Below are positions 1 to 7,760 of a stretch of DNA of 43,287 nt, piece after piece. The number at the start of each line of letters is the position of its first letter. Positions within the stretch are counted from its first letter, which is position 1. The translations under genes were made by a program, and so were the position numbers. The stretch is from JABIDZ01 sp964619405 (GTDB lineage Archaea > Iainarchaeota > Iainarchaeia > Iainarchaeales > JAAZKV01), in contig CAZUCF010000008.1 of assembly GCA_964619405.1 (NCBI GenBank), forward strand, positions 1 to 43,287, read 5' to 3'. A model generated the notes under the pieces. The model searched no databases. It saw only the letters and a program-made list of their open reading frames with translations, and was not told the DNA's origin.

Positions 1-14
1 GCTCGCTTTCATCC

Positions 15-30
15 GCACCTTAAAAGGTGC
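15..30. repeat. Perfect inverted repeat at the window start
   Basis: A 6-bp GC-rich stem (GCACCT / AGGTGC) with a TAAA loop overlaps the stop codon of the minus-strand gene that follows. Read on the minus strand it continues as GGTGCGGATGAAAGC. A hairpin with a short A-rich loop followed by such a tail resembles the subterminal hairpins of IS200/IS605-type elements, but it could equally be a transcription terminator. The window edge prevents a decision. Confidence 0.45.
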
Positions 31-766
31 AGTTTTCTCGCTCGACTAGATAATTTATTTTTTTTATTAATTCTATTTCTTTTTCTATCATAGAAACTTT
101 TTCTGGATAAATATCTACTTCTATTATTTTTGGCACGTCTAATTGTAGTAATGGTTTTATTTGTTCTAATTGGTCTAGGTTTTCTTGCAAGAAACCGTGT
201 GTTCTTATTCTTTCCCCTTGTTTCCATTGAACTGCTAAATGCAAACCTCTTATTTTGTCTTTTAATTCTAAAAAATCTTTTGGATTGATATTACTTTCAA
301 TTGAGTGACAAGTGTCAACAACCAAACCAAGCAAAGGATTTTTTTCTAATATTTTTTTTAGGTCTTGTACTGTTTGAAAACCCTTGTTGTGTTCTTTAGA
401 ATTCAAGTTTTCAACACAATTTTTAAAATCATAATCTAAAACCGAATAATCTTTTATTGTATTTGGGTGAAAAACTAGATAATCAGCATTAATTTTTCTT
501 GCTATTTTAGAACTTTTTTCAATCACTTTTTTTGTAACCAAATTATTAGCATATTCTATTTCATGAAAAGGCATGTGGATTGACTTAAACTTTAATGATT
601 GAATAAATTCTAAACAATCTTTTTCAAATTCAAAATCCAACAAGTCTTTTGGTGTAGCAAATAACAACTCTATTCCGTCAACATTTTGTTTTTGAATAAA
701 CCTTATTGCTTCGCTATAATTTAATTTTAAATCATAACAAGCTCCAACAGAAATAGCTATAATCAT
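20..766 (-). CDS. TIM-barrel sugar isomerase/epimerase-like protein (AP endonuclease 2 family)
   Basis: This 248-residue protein has the alternating strand/helix pattern of the xylose-isomerase-like TIM barrel. Putative metal or active-site positions are visible: H in SIHMPFHEIEY, H in YLVFHPNT, D and H in LVVDTCHS, H in RGLHLAV, and E in IIEVDIYP near the C-terminus. Members are sugar-phosphate isomerases/epimerases or endonuclease IV relatives; the substrate cannot be predicted. The start ATG at 766 gives a good beta-strand N-terminus. The last codons and the stop lie inside the 15-30 inverted repeat, so the natural C-terminus may have been changed by whatever inserted there. A second, distant member lies at 41447-42178. 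Confidence 0.75.
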   Translation of the reverse strand: MIIAISVGACYDLKLNYSEAIRFIQKQNVDGIELLFATPKDLLDFEFEKDCLEFIQSLKFKSIHMPFHEIEYANNLVTKKVIEKSSKIARKINADYLVFHPNTIKDYSVLDYDFKNCVENLNSKEHNKGFQTVQDLKKILEKNPLLGLVVDTCHSIESNINPKDFLELKDKIRGLHLAVQWKQGERIRTHGFLQENLDQLEQIKPLLQLDVPKIIEVDIYPEKVSMIEKEIELIKKINYLVERENCTF

Positions 767-929
767 AATTAATTTTTAGCCAGATTAGTTTTTTTAAACA
801 AGTGTTTTTTTGTAAGTTAGTTAGATTAGGTTCAGAATTATGATTATCGTTTCACACACGAGAATTAATATTACTATTTTATAGAATATTTGTCTATCAT
901 AAACCAAGTTTTTTGTTTGTCTGAATTTA

Positions 930-1448
930 TTAGTATAAAAAATTAATGGGATTATTACAAATAAAAGAATTGAATAAAAAAGTGTTTGGTGTTTTTGAAT
1001 TAATAATACTTAAACAATTACCTATCGTTTGATTAGTGTCAACAGAAGTTGTTTTTAAAATTGAACAATAATATTGCAAAGATAATTTATACATTTGTTC
1101 AAATAAATGGTCTAATTCATCAATAATATGATTAATTTCTTTTTTTGAATTTTTATTGACATATCTATCAATTGCACGATCCCCAACAGGAATAAATTTA
1201 GAAAAAACATTATTGTAATCTAAATTACGCACAATAGAATTTACTTTTAACTTAAAATTTGGATTTTGTGTTAATTTTGTTAATTCTTTTTTCCATTCTA
1301 AAAAAGCTTTTGTTTTATGCATCTTAGCTAGACCTTTAGAAATTTCTTTTCCAGAACTTTTTTTTAAAAGCGTGTTTCCTAATTCAATTACAACTTGGTT
1401 AGGATTTTTATTTAATTCATCAATTATAATTGAAGTAGATTTGTTCAT
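930..1448 (-). CDS. Hypothetical protein, 172 aa
   Basis: I do not recognise this protein. It is 172 residues, polar and lysine/asparagine rich in its first two thirds, with predicted helices and no obvious membrane segment. The C-terminal 40 residues (from about SVDTNQTIGNC) have a different, low-complexity hydrophobic character, and the end may be degraded. It is an independent minus-strand unit with non-coding spacers on both sides. The spacer upstream of its start contains a 35-bp sequence that recurs, at 28 of 35 positions, upstream of the next gene. Confidence refers to it being a real coding gene. Confidence 0.5.
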   Translation of the reverse strand: MNKSTSIIIDELNKNPNQVVIELGNTLLKKSSGKEISKGLAKMHKTKAFLEWKKELTKLTQNPNFKLKVNSIVRNLDYNNVFSKFIPVGDRAIDRYVNKNSKKEINHIIDELDHLFEQMYKLSLQYYCSILKTTSVDTNQTIGNCLSIINSKTPNTFLFNSFICNNPINFLY

Positions 1449-1497
1449 AATTTAATTCGAAACAAACTATTTATACAAGTTTGTTCATTAATACAAT

Positions 1498-1532
1498 TAG
1501 ACGTGGACTTAAACTATTTGTATTAATATCCC
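1498..1532. repeat. 35-bp imperfect repeat, copy 1 (second copy 2194-2228)
   Basis: This stretch shares about 28 of 35 positions with 2194-2228. Both lie 50-75 bases upstream of a minus-strand start codon. Read on the minus strand both contain a TATA-like core (ATATTAATA here, GTATAAGTA in copy 2) followed about 25 bases later by GTCCACG. They may be related promoters or a duplicated chromosomal flank of the tRNA-Glu integration site. Confidence 0.5.
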
Positions 1533-1666
1533 ATCAAAACATAACTTTTTTATTTAGTAATAACTACTATTTCACAATACTTATAGAATAATTAATATTC
1601 AATCATAAACAATTTGCTTTGGTTTAATTATAAAATTATTTAAATAATTTTATTTGTTCTAATTAT

Positions 1667-2122
1667 TTAACGATATTCTGTAATTTCACAACCAGAAAAT
1701 CGTGGTGTGAAAGAACATTTTTCTTTTTGAGAATGGTCACAAGTTTGAAAATAACAAGTTATTTTTTGGTTATTACTCGCAGTTATTAATTCTTCTTTAA
1801 CTGGGTCAAGAACTCCTCTTCCAGGTATTCTTAAAATTGCTTTATCAACTTGAACTCTACAATTTTGACCATACGCGACTTGACCATAACTATTATTACT
1901 TATTTCAACTAATGTCCCTGCTGGCAAATCTATAAAATATGCACCTTTAATTTTAGCTGGTGTAATTCCACTTGCTGGTTCGCAATAAGTTAATTTTTCT
2001 ACAAAACAATCTTCCCAATTCGACCCGCAAGAAACTGATGGTTGTAATGATAAATTGGAAGTGCAACCAAATACAAAAAGTAATAATGAAATTGTTAAAA
2101 ATATTAAAATTAATTTTCTCAT
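1667..2122 (-). CDS. Small lipoprotein, 151 aa
   Basis: The N-terminus has a lysine-containing start, a hydrophobic stretch and a lipobox-like end (LLLFVFGC), predicting export and lipid attachment at Cys20. The mature part contains several cysteines (SCGSNWEDCF, YCEPASG, NCRVQ, TCYFQTCDH, KCSF, GCEI) that suggest a disulfide-stabilised extracellular domain. No family was recognised. It lies just outside the left boundary of the integrated element. The 35-bp repeat at 2194-2228 lies about 75 bases upstream of the ATG and may supply its promoter. Confidence 0.7.
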   Translation of the reverse strand: MRKLILIFLTISLLLFVFGCTSNLSLQPSVSCGSNWEDCFVEKLTYCEPASGITPAKIKGAYFIDLPAGTLVEISNNSYGQVAYGQNCRVQVDKAILRIPGRGVLDPVKEELITASNNQKITCYFQTCDHSQKEKCSFTPRFSGCEITEYR

Positions 2123-2193
2123 ATTAAATTTTTATGTACAAACTGTTTAAATGTTTTGTTTTTATTGTGTTCGTTTCATAATATAAGTATTAA

Positions 2194-2228
2194 TAGTCGT
2201 GGACTCGAACTAGTTGTACTTATACCCC
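2194..2228. repeat. 35-bp imperfect repeat, copy 2
   Basis: This is the partner of 1498-1532. Its right end runs into the attachment-site repeat (2218-2233). On the minus strand it reads as a TATA-like box (GTATAAGTA) about 25 bases before GTCCACG. Confidence 0.5.
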
Positions 2229-2233
2229 CGCCG
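2218..2233. repeat. attL: Putative attL, 16-bp direct repeat of the tRNA-Glu 3' end
   Basis: The 16 bases acttatacccccgccg are identical to 18708-18723, where they cover the discriminator base, the acceptor strand and three T-stem bases of tRNA-Glu plus five bases beyond it. In such AT-rich DNA a 16-mer this rich in C and G is not expected by chance. No intact tRNA accompanies this copy, as expected for the distal attachment site of an element integrated in a tRNA gene. Confidence 0.8.
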
Positions 2234-2355
2234 AATTAATCCTAATTCAACATTTAAGTCCGAAATAAATAAGTTATTTCAACTTATATTTCTCCCAAAT
2301 TCAATATTAATATTATATATAAAAAGGTTTTTAAATATAATTATGTAGAAGTTAA

Positions 2356-2967
2356 TCATTTCTTTCTTTTTCTTAAAACTTGAATACCTCTTATATTCCT
2401 AAGTTCTTTCCTTAATATTTCAAAAAAATTATTCATATCATCGCCTTTTTTTGCATTGATTTCTACCTGATTTTTTGCATAAGTATAAAGCTTATTCTTA
2501 GTAAATTTTCCCTTAGTATAAGTATGAATGTGTTCTTTTATAAATCCCGAATTTCTCAAGATTTCAACAAAAGTCCGTATTTCCTCAGATTCAAATTCAT
2601 AACCTCTTTTGTCTAACCTATCCAAATATTCATTTGTTCTAAATAAAATAAGACTGTTTTGATTGATTGTTTTAGCATTTGTATATTCGCTAGGAATAAA
2701 ACGATTCTTTCTTATTACCATCTTCAAATTAGGTGCATCAGAAAAAAATTTTATTAAATCATTAATCATAAAAACACAAATAAAGCCCGATTTTTTAATA
2801 TCTTTTCTTTCACTAAGCTTAAAATACCTAAAATATTTTTCCTTTTTATTATCAGTTTCAAAATATTCTTTCAAATCATCATAAAAATGATTAAGCCCAA
2901 AAAAGAAAGTAAATATTTTGTAATTAATCCTATTTTCTTTTTTTCTAAAGTCTATTTTTTCTACCAT
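2356..2967 (-). CDS. Hypothetical protein, 203 aa
   Basis: I do not recognise this protein. It is lysine-rich, with mixed helix and strand and no membrane segment. A winged-helix-like region (from about SEEIRTFVEILRNSGF to KFTKNKLYTYAKN) and the very basic C-terminus RKRKK suggest nucleic-acid binding. That is inference only. It is the first gene inside the left attachment site and is transcribed toward it, divergently from the small ORF and ATPase gene. The shared intergenic region of about 75 bases could hold promoters for both directions. A regulator or replication accessory would fit the position. Confidence 0.5.
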   Translation of the reverse strand: MVEKIDFRKKENRINYKIFTFFFGLNHFYDDLKEYFETDNKKEKYFRYFKLSERKDIKKSGFICVFMINDLIKFFSDAPNLKMVIRKNRFIPSEYTNAKTINQNSLILFRTNEYLDRLDKRGYEFESEEIRTFVEILRNSGFIKEHIHTYTKGKFTKNKLYTYAKNQVEINAKKGDDMNNFFEILRKELRNIRGIQVLRKRKK

Positions 2968-3044
2968 AAAAAAAGTATATTATGTGAACTTTTATAAACC
3001 CACCAAAATCAAAAAATTCTCAATTCATATAGGGGGTAAAAGTT

Positions 3045-3146
3045 ATGGATTCGTTAAAGAAAGCGATTATAAAAGCTTCTAAAAAATTTAAAATCCCAGA
3101 AAATAAAGTCTGGGAAATACTTAAGGAAAGTGAAAAAAATGAGTGA
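3045..3146 (+). CDS. 33-aa basic leader ORF coupled to the ATPase gene
   Basis: The ORF begins with an ATG that has a G-rich ribosome-binding-like sequence (AGGGGGT) nine bases upstream, and ends in TGA at 3144-3146. It encodes a 33-residue basic, helical peptide (from MDSLKKAIIKASKK, ending in KESEKNE). Its last bases overlap the ATG of the ATPase gene at 3139, and the downstream Shine-Dalgarno-like AAGGAAAG lies inside it, so translational coupling is likely. The regular Ile/Leu/Val spacing suits a small helix-turn-helix or dimerisation peptide. I cannot name a family. Confidence 0.55.
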   Translation: MDSLKKAIIKASKKFKIPENKVWEILKESEKNE

Positions 3147-4095
3147 AGAAAAAAAGTTTTGGGCAGTCTCAGAATTAATAAAAAGCGACTTACCTAAACC
3201 AGGTTGGATTTGGGAAGGTTGGATTCCTGACAAAGGATTAACTATTTTTGCTGGTCGCCCAGGACTAAAAAAATCATTGGTAGCACAAGCATTTGCCTTG
3301 CATCTTGTTAAGGGCGAGCCTTTTCTTAGGTCTCCTGTGAAAAAAGGGTCTGTTTTGGTTCTTGATTCGGAAAATTCAATTAATGAGTTGGCTTCTCGTT
3401 TCAAGTGTCTTAACACAAAAATAAAGATTGAGGAAGAAAAAGATGCTAATGCTTTTGTGTGGTCAGATTCAAAAGTAACTTTCACACATATTGGATTAAA
3501 AAATTTGGAGCAAAAAATAAAAGAATACAATCCTTTATTAATTATTTTTGATAGTTTCATTAGATTCTTTCATAACTTAGATGAAAACTCGTCAAAGGAT
3601 ATGAGAATAGTATTTGATTGTCTGCAACCAATACTTCGTGAAAGAGCTATTTTGATTTTACACCATGCTGTCAAAGGTAAAGGCAGGATAGATTCTCAAT
3701 CTGTTCGGGGGTCTGGAGACTTGCATGCTTCAGCATCATCAGTTATTGTGTTTAATCAAGGTCCGAACAATTTGCTTGAAATAATGCAGGACAAAAACAG
3801 ACAAGGTCCGCTAACAGAAAAATTGCTTGTGATGACACGACAAGAAAAAATTGGAGGACTTGACTCTACTGATTTTGTTGTAATCAGCGAAAGTGGTTCT
3901 TCTCAAACAGTAGAAGATTTTTTGTTGAAATGGATTAATACCAACATTCCTGCGAATACACTTTTTAAGTCTGGGCAGACATACCGAGGGCTTCCCCAAT
4001 TTTCCGAAACCGAATTAAGAAATGCTTTGAAAAGACTTTCATGTAGGGAAAAAATTCGTTATGTCCCACGTGGTAAATGGCTAAAATTACCTTAA
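3139..4095 (+). CDS. RepA/RecA-like AAA ATPase (AAA_25 type)
   Basis: The protein has a Walker A motif GRPGLKKS near residue 40, after the beta-strand GLTIFA, a Walker B-like strand LLIIFDSF near residue 140, and a later LILHHAVKGKGR segment. This is the layout of hexameric RepA/RecA-like ATPases (AAA_25) used in replication of plasmids and mobile elements. The C-terminal ~65 residues, with RGLPQFSETELRNALKRL and ending in RGKWLKLP, resemble a winged helix. I chose the ATG at 3139, preceded by AAGGAAAG, over an in-frame GTG at 3130. It is transcribed away from 2356-2967 and probably supports replication or maintenance of the element. Confidence 0.75.
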   Translation: MSEEKKFWAVSELIKSDLPKPGWIWEGWIPDKGLTIFAGRPGLKKSLVAQAFALHLVKGEPFLRSPVKKGSVLVLDSENSINELASRFKCLNTKIKIEEEKDANAFVWSDSKVTFTHIGLKNLEQKIKEYNPLLIIFDSFIRFFHNLDENSSKDMRIVFDCLQPILRERAILILHHAVKGKGRIDSQSVRGSGDLHASASSVIVFNQGPNNLLEIMQDKNRQGPLTEKLLVMTRQEKIGGLDSTDFVVISESGSSQTVEDFLLKWINTNIPANTLFKSGQTYRGLPQFSETELRNALKRLSCREKIRYVPRGKWLKLP

Positions 4096-4140
4096 CTTAG
4101 TTATGTTCCCTAAGAAATAAAATAATATTAATGTAATTGT

Positions 4141-4180
4141 AGAGCCCTCCCCCACTAAAGGTGGGGGAGACAGGGGCTCT
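4141..4180. repeat. Strong nested inverted repeat between convergent genes
   Basis: An outer 7-bp arm (AGAGCCC / GGGCTCT) encloses an inner arm (TCCCCCAC / GTGGGGGA) with a short TAAAG-containing loop. It lies between the ATPase gene and the end of the restriction operon, which converge here, so a bidirectional terminator is the simplest reading. The C-stem, TAAA loop, G-stem design also resembles subterminal hairpins of IS200/IS605-type elements and the hairpin at 43241-43260. Confidence 0.7.
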
Positions 4181-4188
4181 AAATAATT

Positions 4189-4857
4189 TTAAGTTTCAAA
4201 TGTTTCACTAATAACAATCAACAACATTTGATTCACTATATTAACAAACTTGGCTTTTTTCCATAATCCATAAAGATCTGTTTCTTCAGTTTTATTAAAG
4301 TTTGCGTCGTGTGCAATACATACTTTTTTATCATCAAACCAAACTAGCCCATGCGATATTGAATTTCTAAGTTGTATGTCAATTAGTTTTGTTATTGGTT
4401 TAACTTTATTACTTATTTTTTCTAAATAAATTATAAAATCTTTTAATGTTGTTTTTCCATTTGAAATTTCTGTTTTTTGTTTTATTACTTGAAACATTGT
4501 AACTCTAAAATACTCACATTCCGTTACATAATTTGATAATGCAAGTTGGAACCACATATTTGCAACTATATTTTTATTACCAGGATCAATTATTTTATTT
4601 AGTTCATCAAATTTTTCTCTTTTTTTGTCTTTGTCTACAATATTCATTAAAGAGTTAAATACTTCAGCTCGTTTTATTGAAGATTCAACTATCTTTATGT
4701 ATGCTTTGCCACGTTTCTCATTTTTTCCTAAATGTTTTTTTAATTCATTTTTGCTTTTTAATTCAGAGAAAAACTGTTTAAGTGAGTCATAAATTTCTTG
4801 AGTTTCTTTTTTTTCTCTTGGGCCTAAGCTTGCATTGTTTTCAATTTTTTCGTGCAT
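4189..4857 (-). CDS. HEPN-domain protein, putative RNase, in the type I RM operon
   Basis: This 222-residue, largely helical protein carries RNSISHG at residues 164-170. That matches the HEPN consensus R-N-x3-H, whose Arg and His are the catalytic residues of many HEPN ribonucleases in toxins, Cas proteins and anticodon nucleases. Charged helices precede the motif and a short hydrophobic helix follows it, in keeping with the HEPN four-helix fold. The start lies four bases after the hsdR stop, so it is the last gene of the restriction operon and probably co-translated. HEPN RNases often act as abortive-infection effectors linked to restriction systems. Inference: it could be a back-up effector triggered when restriction fails. 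It may alternatively be a non-catalytic HEPN partner. Confidence 0.7.
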   Translation of the reverse strand: MHEKIENNASLGPREKKETQEIYDSLKQFFSELKSKNELKKHLGKNEKRGKAYIKIVESSIKRAEVFNSLMNIVDKDKKREKFDELNKIIDPGNKNIVANMWFQLALSNYVTECEYFRVTMFQVIKQKTEISNGKTTLKDFIIYLEKISNKVKPITKLIDIQLRNSISHGLVWFDDKKVCIAHDANFNKTEETDLYGLWKKAKFVNIVNQMLLIVISETFET

Positions 4858-4861
4858 AATT

Positions 4862-7759
4862 TTAATAGTGTTCTCTTATGTAGTTATATGCTCTGTCGAA
4901 TAAGTCTTCTTCTTTTTGTAGTTTGTATTTTATTAGTACTTGTCTTAGTGCTTTTTTTATTTCTCTTTCTCCTTGGTTTGTCCATTGCCACCCATCAAAT
5001 CTAGTTATTTTTACCATGTTGTCTACATCAGTTACTATTTGTTCTATTACTTTTGGGGTTGTTTTTACTTTTGATTCTAAGAATAGTTTTGTTAAAGCTT
5101 CTTTTGTTGAGTCAATTGGTTCTGCTTTTGTGTCTCTCTCAGCTTTAACAGTATCTTTTGCTAATTCTAATAATTCCTTTAAATAGTCTAAACTTGTTAG
5201 AGCGTTTCTTTGGTGTTTGTCTCTAAGTTCTTCTAATCTTAATCCAAGTTCTTTGAATATTGGGTCGTGAGGTTTTTTGTGTAGTCTCCAAATTATTTTC
5301 ATTTCTAAGTCTTTTATTTTTCTTTTTTGTTCATTTTCTGAAATCTTTTCTAAAACATCAATGTCTAATTCTAAATTTTCTAAGTCATCACGTATTGTTT
5401 CAACAGTAATGTTTTTGTGAATTAAATCAATTGTTTTTGGGCCCAGTGCATGCCATAAAAGTTTTCCTGTTCCACTAGGCGGTCTTAAAGATTGATATAC
5501 TTGTGATAACCATTTGTAATCTTTTTCATATTGATTTAGTATTGGATCTGGAGAAACTGCTTCCCAATGTTTATTTAAGAATGAATAATCTGCAGCGAAT
5601 TGATCTCTTGCTATTTTGTCTGGCAAAGCATCTTGTGCTAATAATAATCCTTCATAACCATCAATTGTTCTGTCAACTCCTTCAAAGTGTGCTAAACAAT
5701 TTTGCATTGCTTTAGGAATAATTTGTTTTAATTCTTGAATATTATTAACTACTTTTTTCATTTCTTCTAAATCAAAGTCAAGTGCATCAGTAACCTTATC
5801 AAACACTCCAAGATAATCAACAATTAACCCTCGGTGTTTATTTTGATAAACTCTGTTTACACGACAAATTGCTTGTAATAAAGTATGGTCTTTCATTGGT
5901 TTGTCTAAGTACATTACTTTGTTTATTGGTGCATCAAAGCCAGTTAATAATTTTGAAGTAACAATTAATAATTTTAGTGGGTCGGCAGGATCTCTAAATC
6001 TATCTAATAATTTTTCTTGTTCGTCATTTGTTAGTAAATATTTTTTCTTCCAGTCTTCCGGATCGCCTTTTGTTAAAGTCATTACTACTGCTGTTTCCTC
6101 AGGAGCAAAATATTTGTCTAATTCTTGTTTATATAAATGACAAGATTCTCTATCAAATGTAACAACTTGCCCTTTGAAACCACTTGATTCAATATTTTTT
6201 TTGTAATGTTTTGCAATATCTTCACAAATTTTTTCTAATCTGTCTTTTGCTTTTACTAATACTCCAAATTTTGCAGCTTGTTTACTAAGTTCAATCATTT
6301 CTAATTCATCTAACTGATTATTCTCAACCATTTCATGAAATAATTTATCAATTTCAGCATGATTAATATGTAAGTTAACAAGCCTTGGTTCAAAATCAAT
6401 TGGAAGAGTCGCATTATCTGCAATAGATTGTTCAAAAGAATATCTGTTCAAATATCCAGAATCATCTTCATCAGCACCAAATGTAGCAAAAGTATTTTTG
6501 TCTCTCTTGTTAATTGGTGTCCCAGTTAAACCAAATAAGAAAGCATTTGGTAAAGAATTTCTCATTTTTCTTCCTAAGTCGCCTTCTTGTGTTCTGTGTG
6601 CTTCATCAACTAAAACAATAATGTTCTCTCTTTCATTCAAAACATCATCAGCTTCAGCAAACTTATGAATAGTTGTAATAATAATTTTTCTTGTATCTTG
6701 TTTTAACAATCTCTTTAATTCTTCTCTTGACTCAGTAGTAACAACATTAGGCACTTCTGACGCATTAAAAGTACTAGAAATTTGTGAATCTAAATCAACT
6801 CTATCAACAACAACCAAAACTGTTGGACTCTTTAATTCTTCAGATTTTCTTAATTGCATTGCAGCATAAACCATTAACAAAGATTTTCCAGAACCTTGAA
6901 AATGCCAAATTAAACCTTTCTTAACCTTGCCAATTTTAACTCTGTTAATAATTTGTTTAGTAGCTTCATATTGTTGATACCTACACATCAACTTTATTTT
7001 TACTCCACCCTTAGCAGTTCCATACAAAGTAAAATTATTTAAAATATCTAAAACAATTTCTGGTTTTAATAATAGTTCAATTGAGTTATCAACTTCTTTA
7101 AAGGCTTCAAATTGAGTATCAGTAGTTTTTCTCCAAGGCTGCCACTTCTCAACTGGCAATTTAATTGAACCAACTCTAAAAGTTTTTCCCTCAGAAGAAA
7201 AACAAAACAAATTAGGAACAAACAATTGTGGAATAGATTCTTGATATGCTTCCATATCGATTGCACCATCAACCCAAGAAACAGAAGGCCTAGTCATAGT
7301 TTTAACTTCACCAACTACCAAAGGAATTCCATTTACTAATAAAACTAAATCAGGTCTTTTATTCATTCCAGAAGAATAACTATATTGAGTAGTAACAACA
7401 AAATTATTGTTTTCAATATTATCCAAATCAATTAACTTAATTGAAGTGTGCTCACCATTATCTCCAAAAGGCATTGTCTTTTGATTCTTAATCCACTTAG
7501 AAAACTCTTCATTAGTTTTAACTAAACCAGTTCCACGAACACTAATAATAATAGCTCTCAACTTATACAACACTTCTTCTGCTAACTCAGGATTCTTTTT
7601 AATTTCAGGATTTAGTTTGATTAAAGCTTCTTTAACATAATCTTCAACTAAAATATCATTCTCTTGCCTAGGTAATTTTTTAGGTTCAACAAACTTCCAG
7701 CCTTGTTCGACAAGCGAATCACGAAAACGATTCTCAACAACATTTTCCTCATTAAACAT
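4862..7759 (-). CDS. hsdR: Type I restriction enzyme, HsdR motor/nuclease subunit
   Basis: The product (965 aa from the ATG at 7759) has full HsdR architecture. An N-terminal PD-(D/E)xK nuclease is visible as RPDLVLLVNG followed by VVGEVKT (Asp ~137, Glu ~151, Lys ~153). A superfamily 2 translocase follows: Walker A FQGSGKS near 290, DEAH near 385, TGTP near 412, and later motifs such as LLIVTSKLLTGFDAP and QAICRVNR. HsdR binds the HsdM/HsdS complex at unmodified sites, pulls in DNA with ATP and cleaves far away. An in-frame TTG nine bases upstream overlaps the preceding gene; the ATG, one base after that gene's TAA, is preferred. All key motifs look intact, so it should be functional. Confidence 0.95.
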   Translation of the reverse strand: MFNEENVVENRFRDSLVEQGWKFVEPKKLPRQENDILVEDYVKEALIKLNPEIKKNPELAEEVLYKLRAIIISVRGTGLVKTNEEFSKWIKNQKTMPFGDNGEHTSIKLIDLDNIENNNFVVTTQYSYSSGMNKRPDLVLLVNGIPLVVGEVKTMTRPSVSWVDGAIDMEAYQESIPQLFVPNLFCFSSEGKTFRVGSIKLPVEKWQPWRKTTDTQFEAFKEVDNSIELLLKPEIVLDILNNFTLYGTAKGGVKIKLMCRYQQYEATKQIINRVKIGKVKKGLIWHFQGSGKSLLMVYAAMQLRKSEELKSPTVLVVVDRVDLDSQISSTFNASEVPNVVTTESREELKRLLKQDTRKIIITTIHKFAEADDVLNERENIIVLVDEAHRTQEGDLGRKMRNSLPNAFLFGLTGTPINKRDKNTFATFGADEDDSGYLNRYSFEQSIADNATLPIDFEPRLVNLHINHAEIDKLFHEMVENNQLDELEMIELSKQAAKFGVLVKAKDRLEKICEDIAKHYKKNIESSGFKGQVVTFDRESCHLYKQELDKYFAPEETAVVMTLTKGDPEDWKKKYLLTNDEQEKLLDRFRDPADPLKLLIVTSKLLTGFDAPINKVMYLDKPMKDHTLLQAICRVNRVYQNKHRGLIVDYLGVFDKVTDALDFDLEEMKKVVNNIQELKQIIPKAMQNCLAHFEGVDRTIDGYEGLLLAQDALPDKIARDQFAADYSFLNKHWEAVSPDPILNQYEKDYKWLSQVYQSLRPPSGTGKLLWHALGPKTIDLIHKNITVETIRDDLENLELDIDVLEKISENEQKRKIKDLEMKIIWRLHKKPHDPIFKELGLRLEELRDKHQRNALTSLDYLKELLELAKDTVKAERDTKAEPIDSTKEALTKLFLESKVKTTPKVIEQIVTDVDNMVKITRFDGWQWTNQGEREIKKALRQVLIKYKLQKEEDLFDRAYNYIREHY

Positions 7760-7760
7760 A

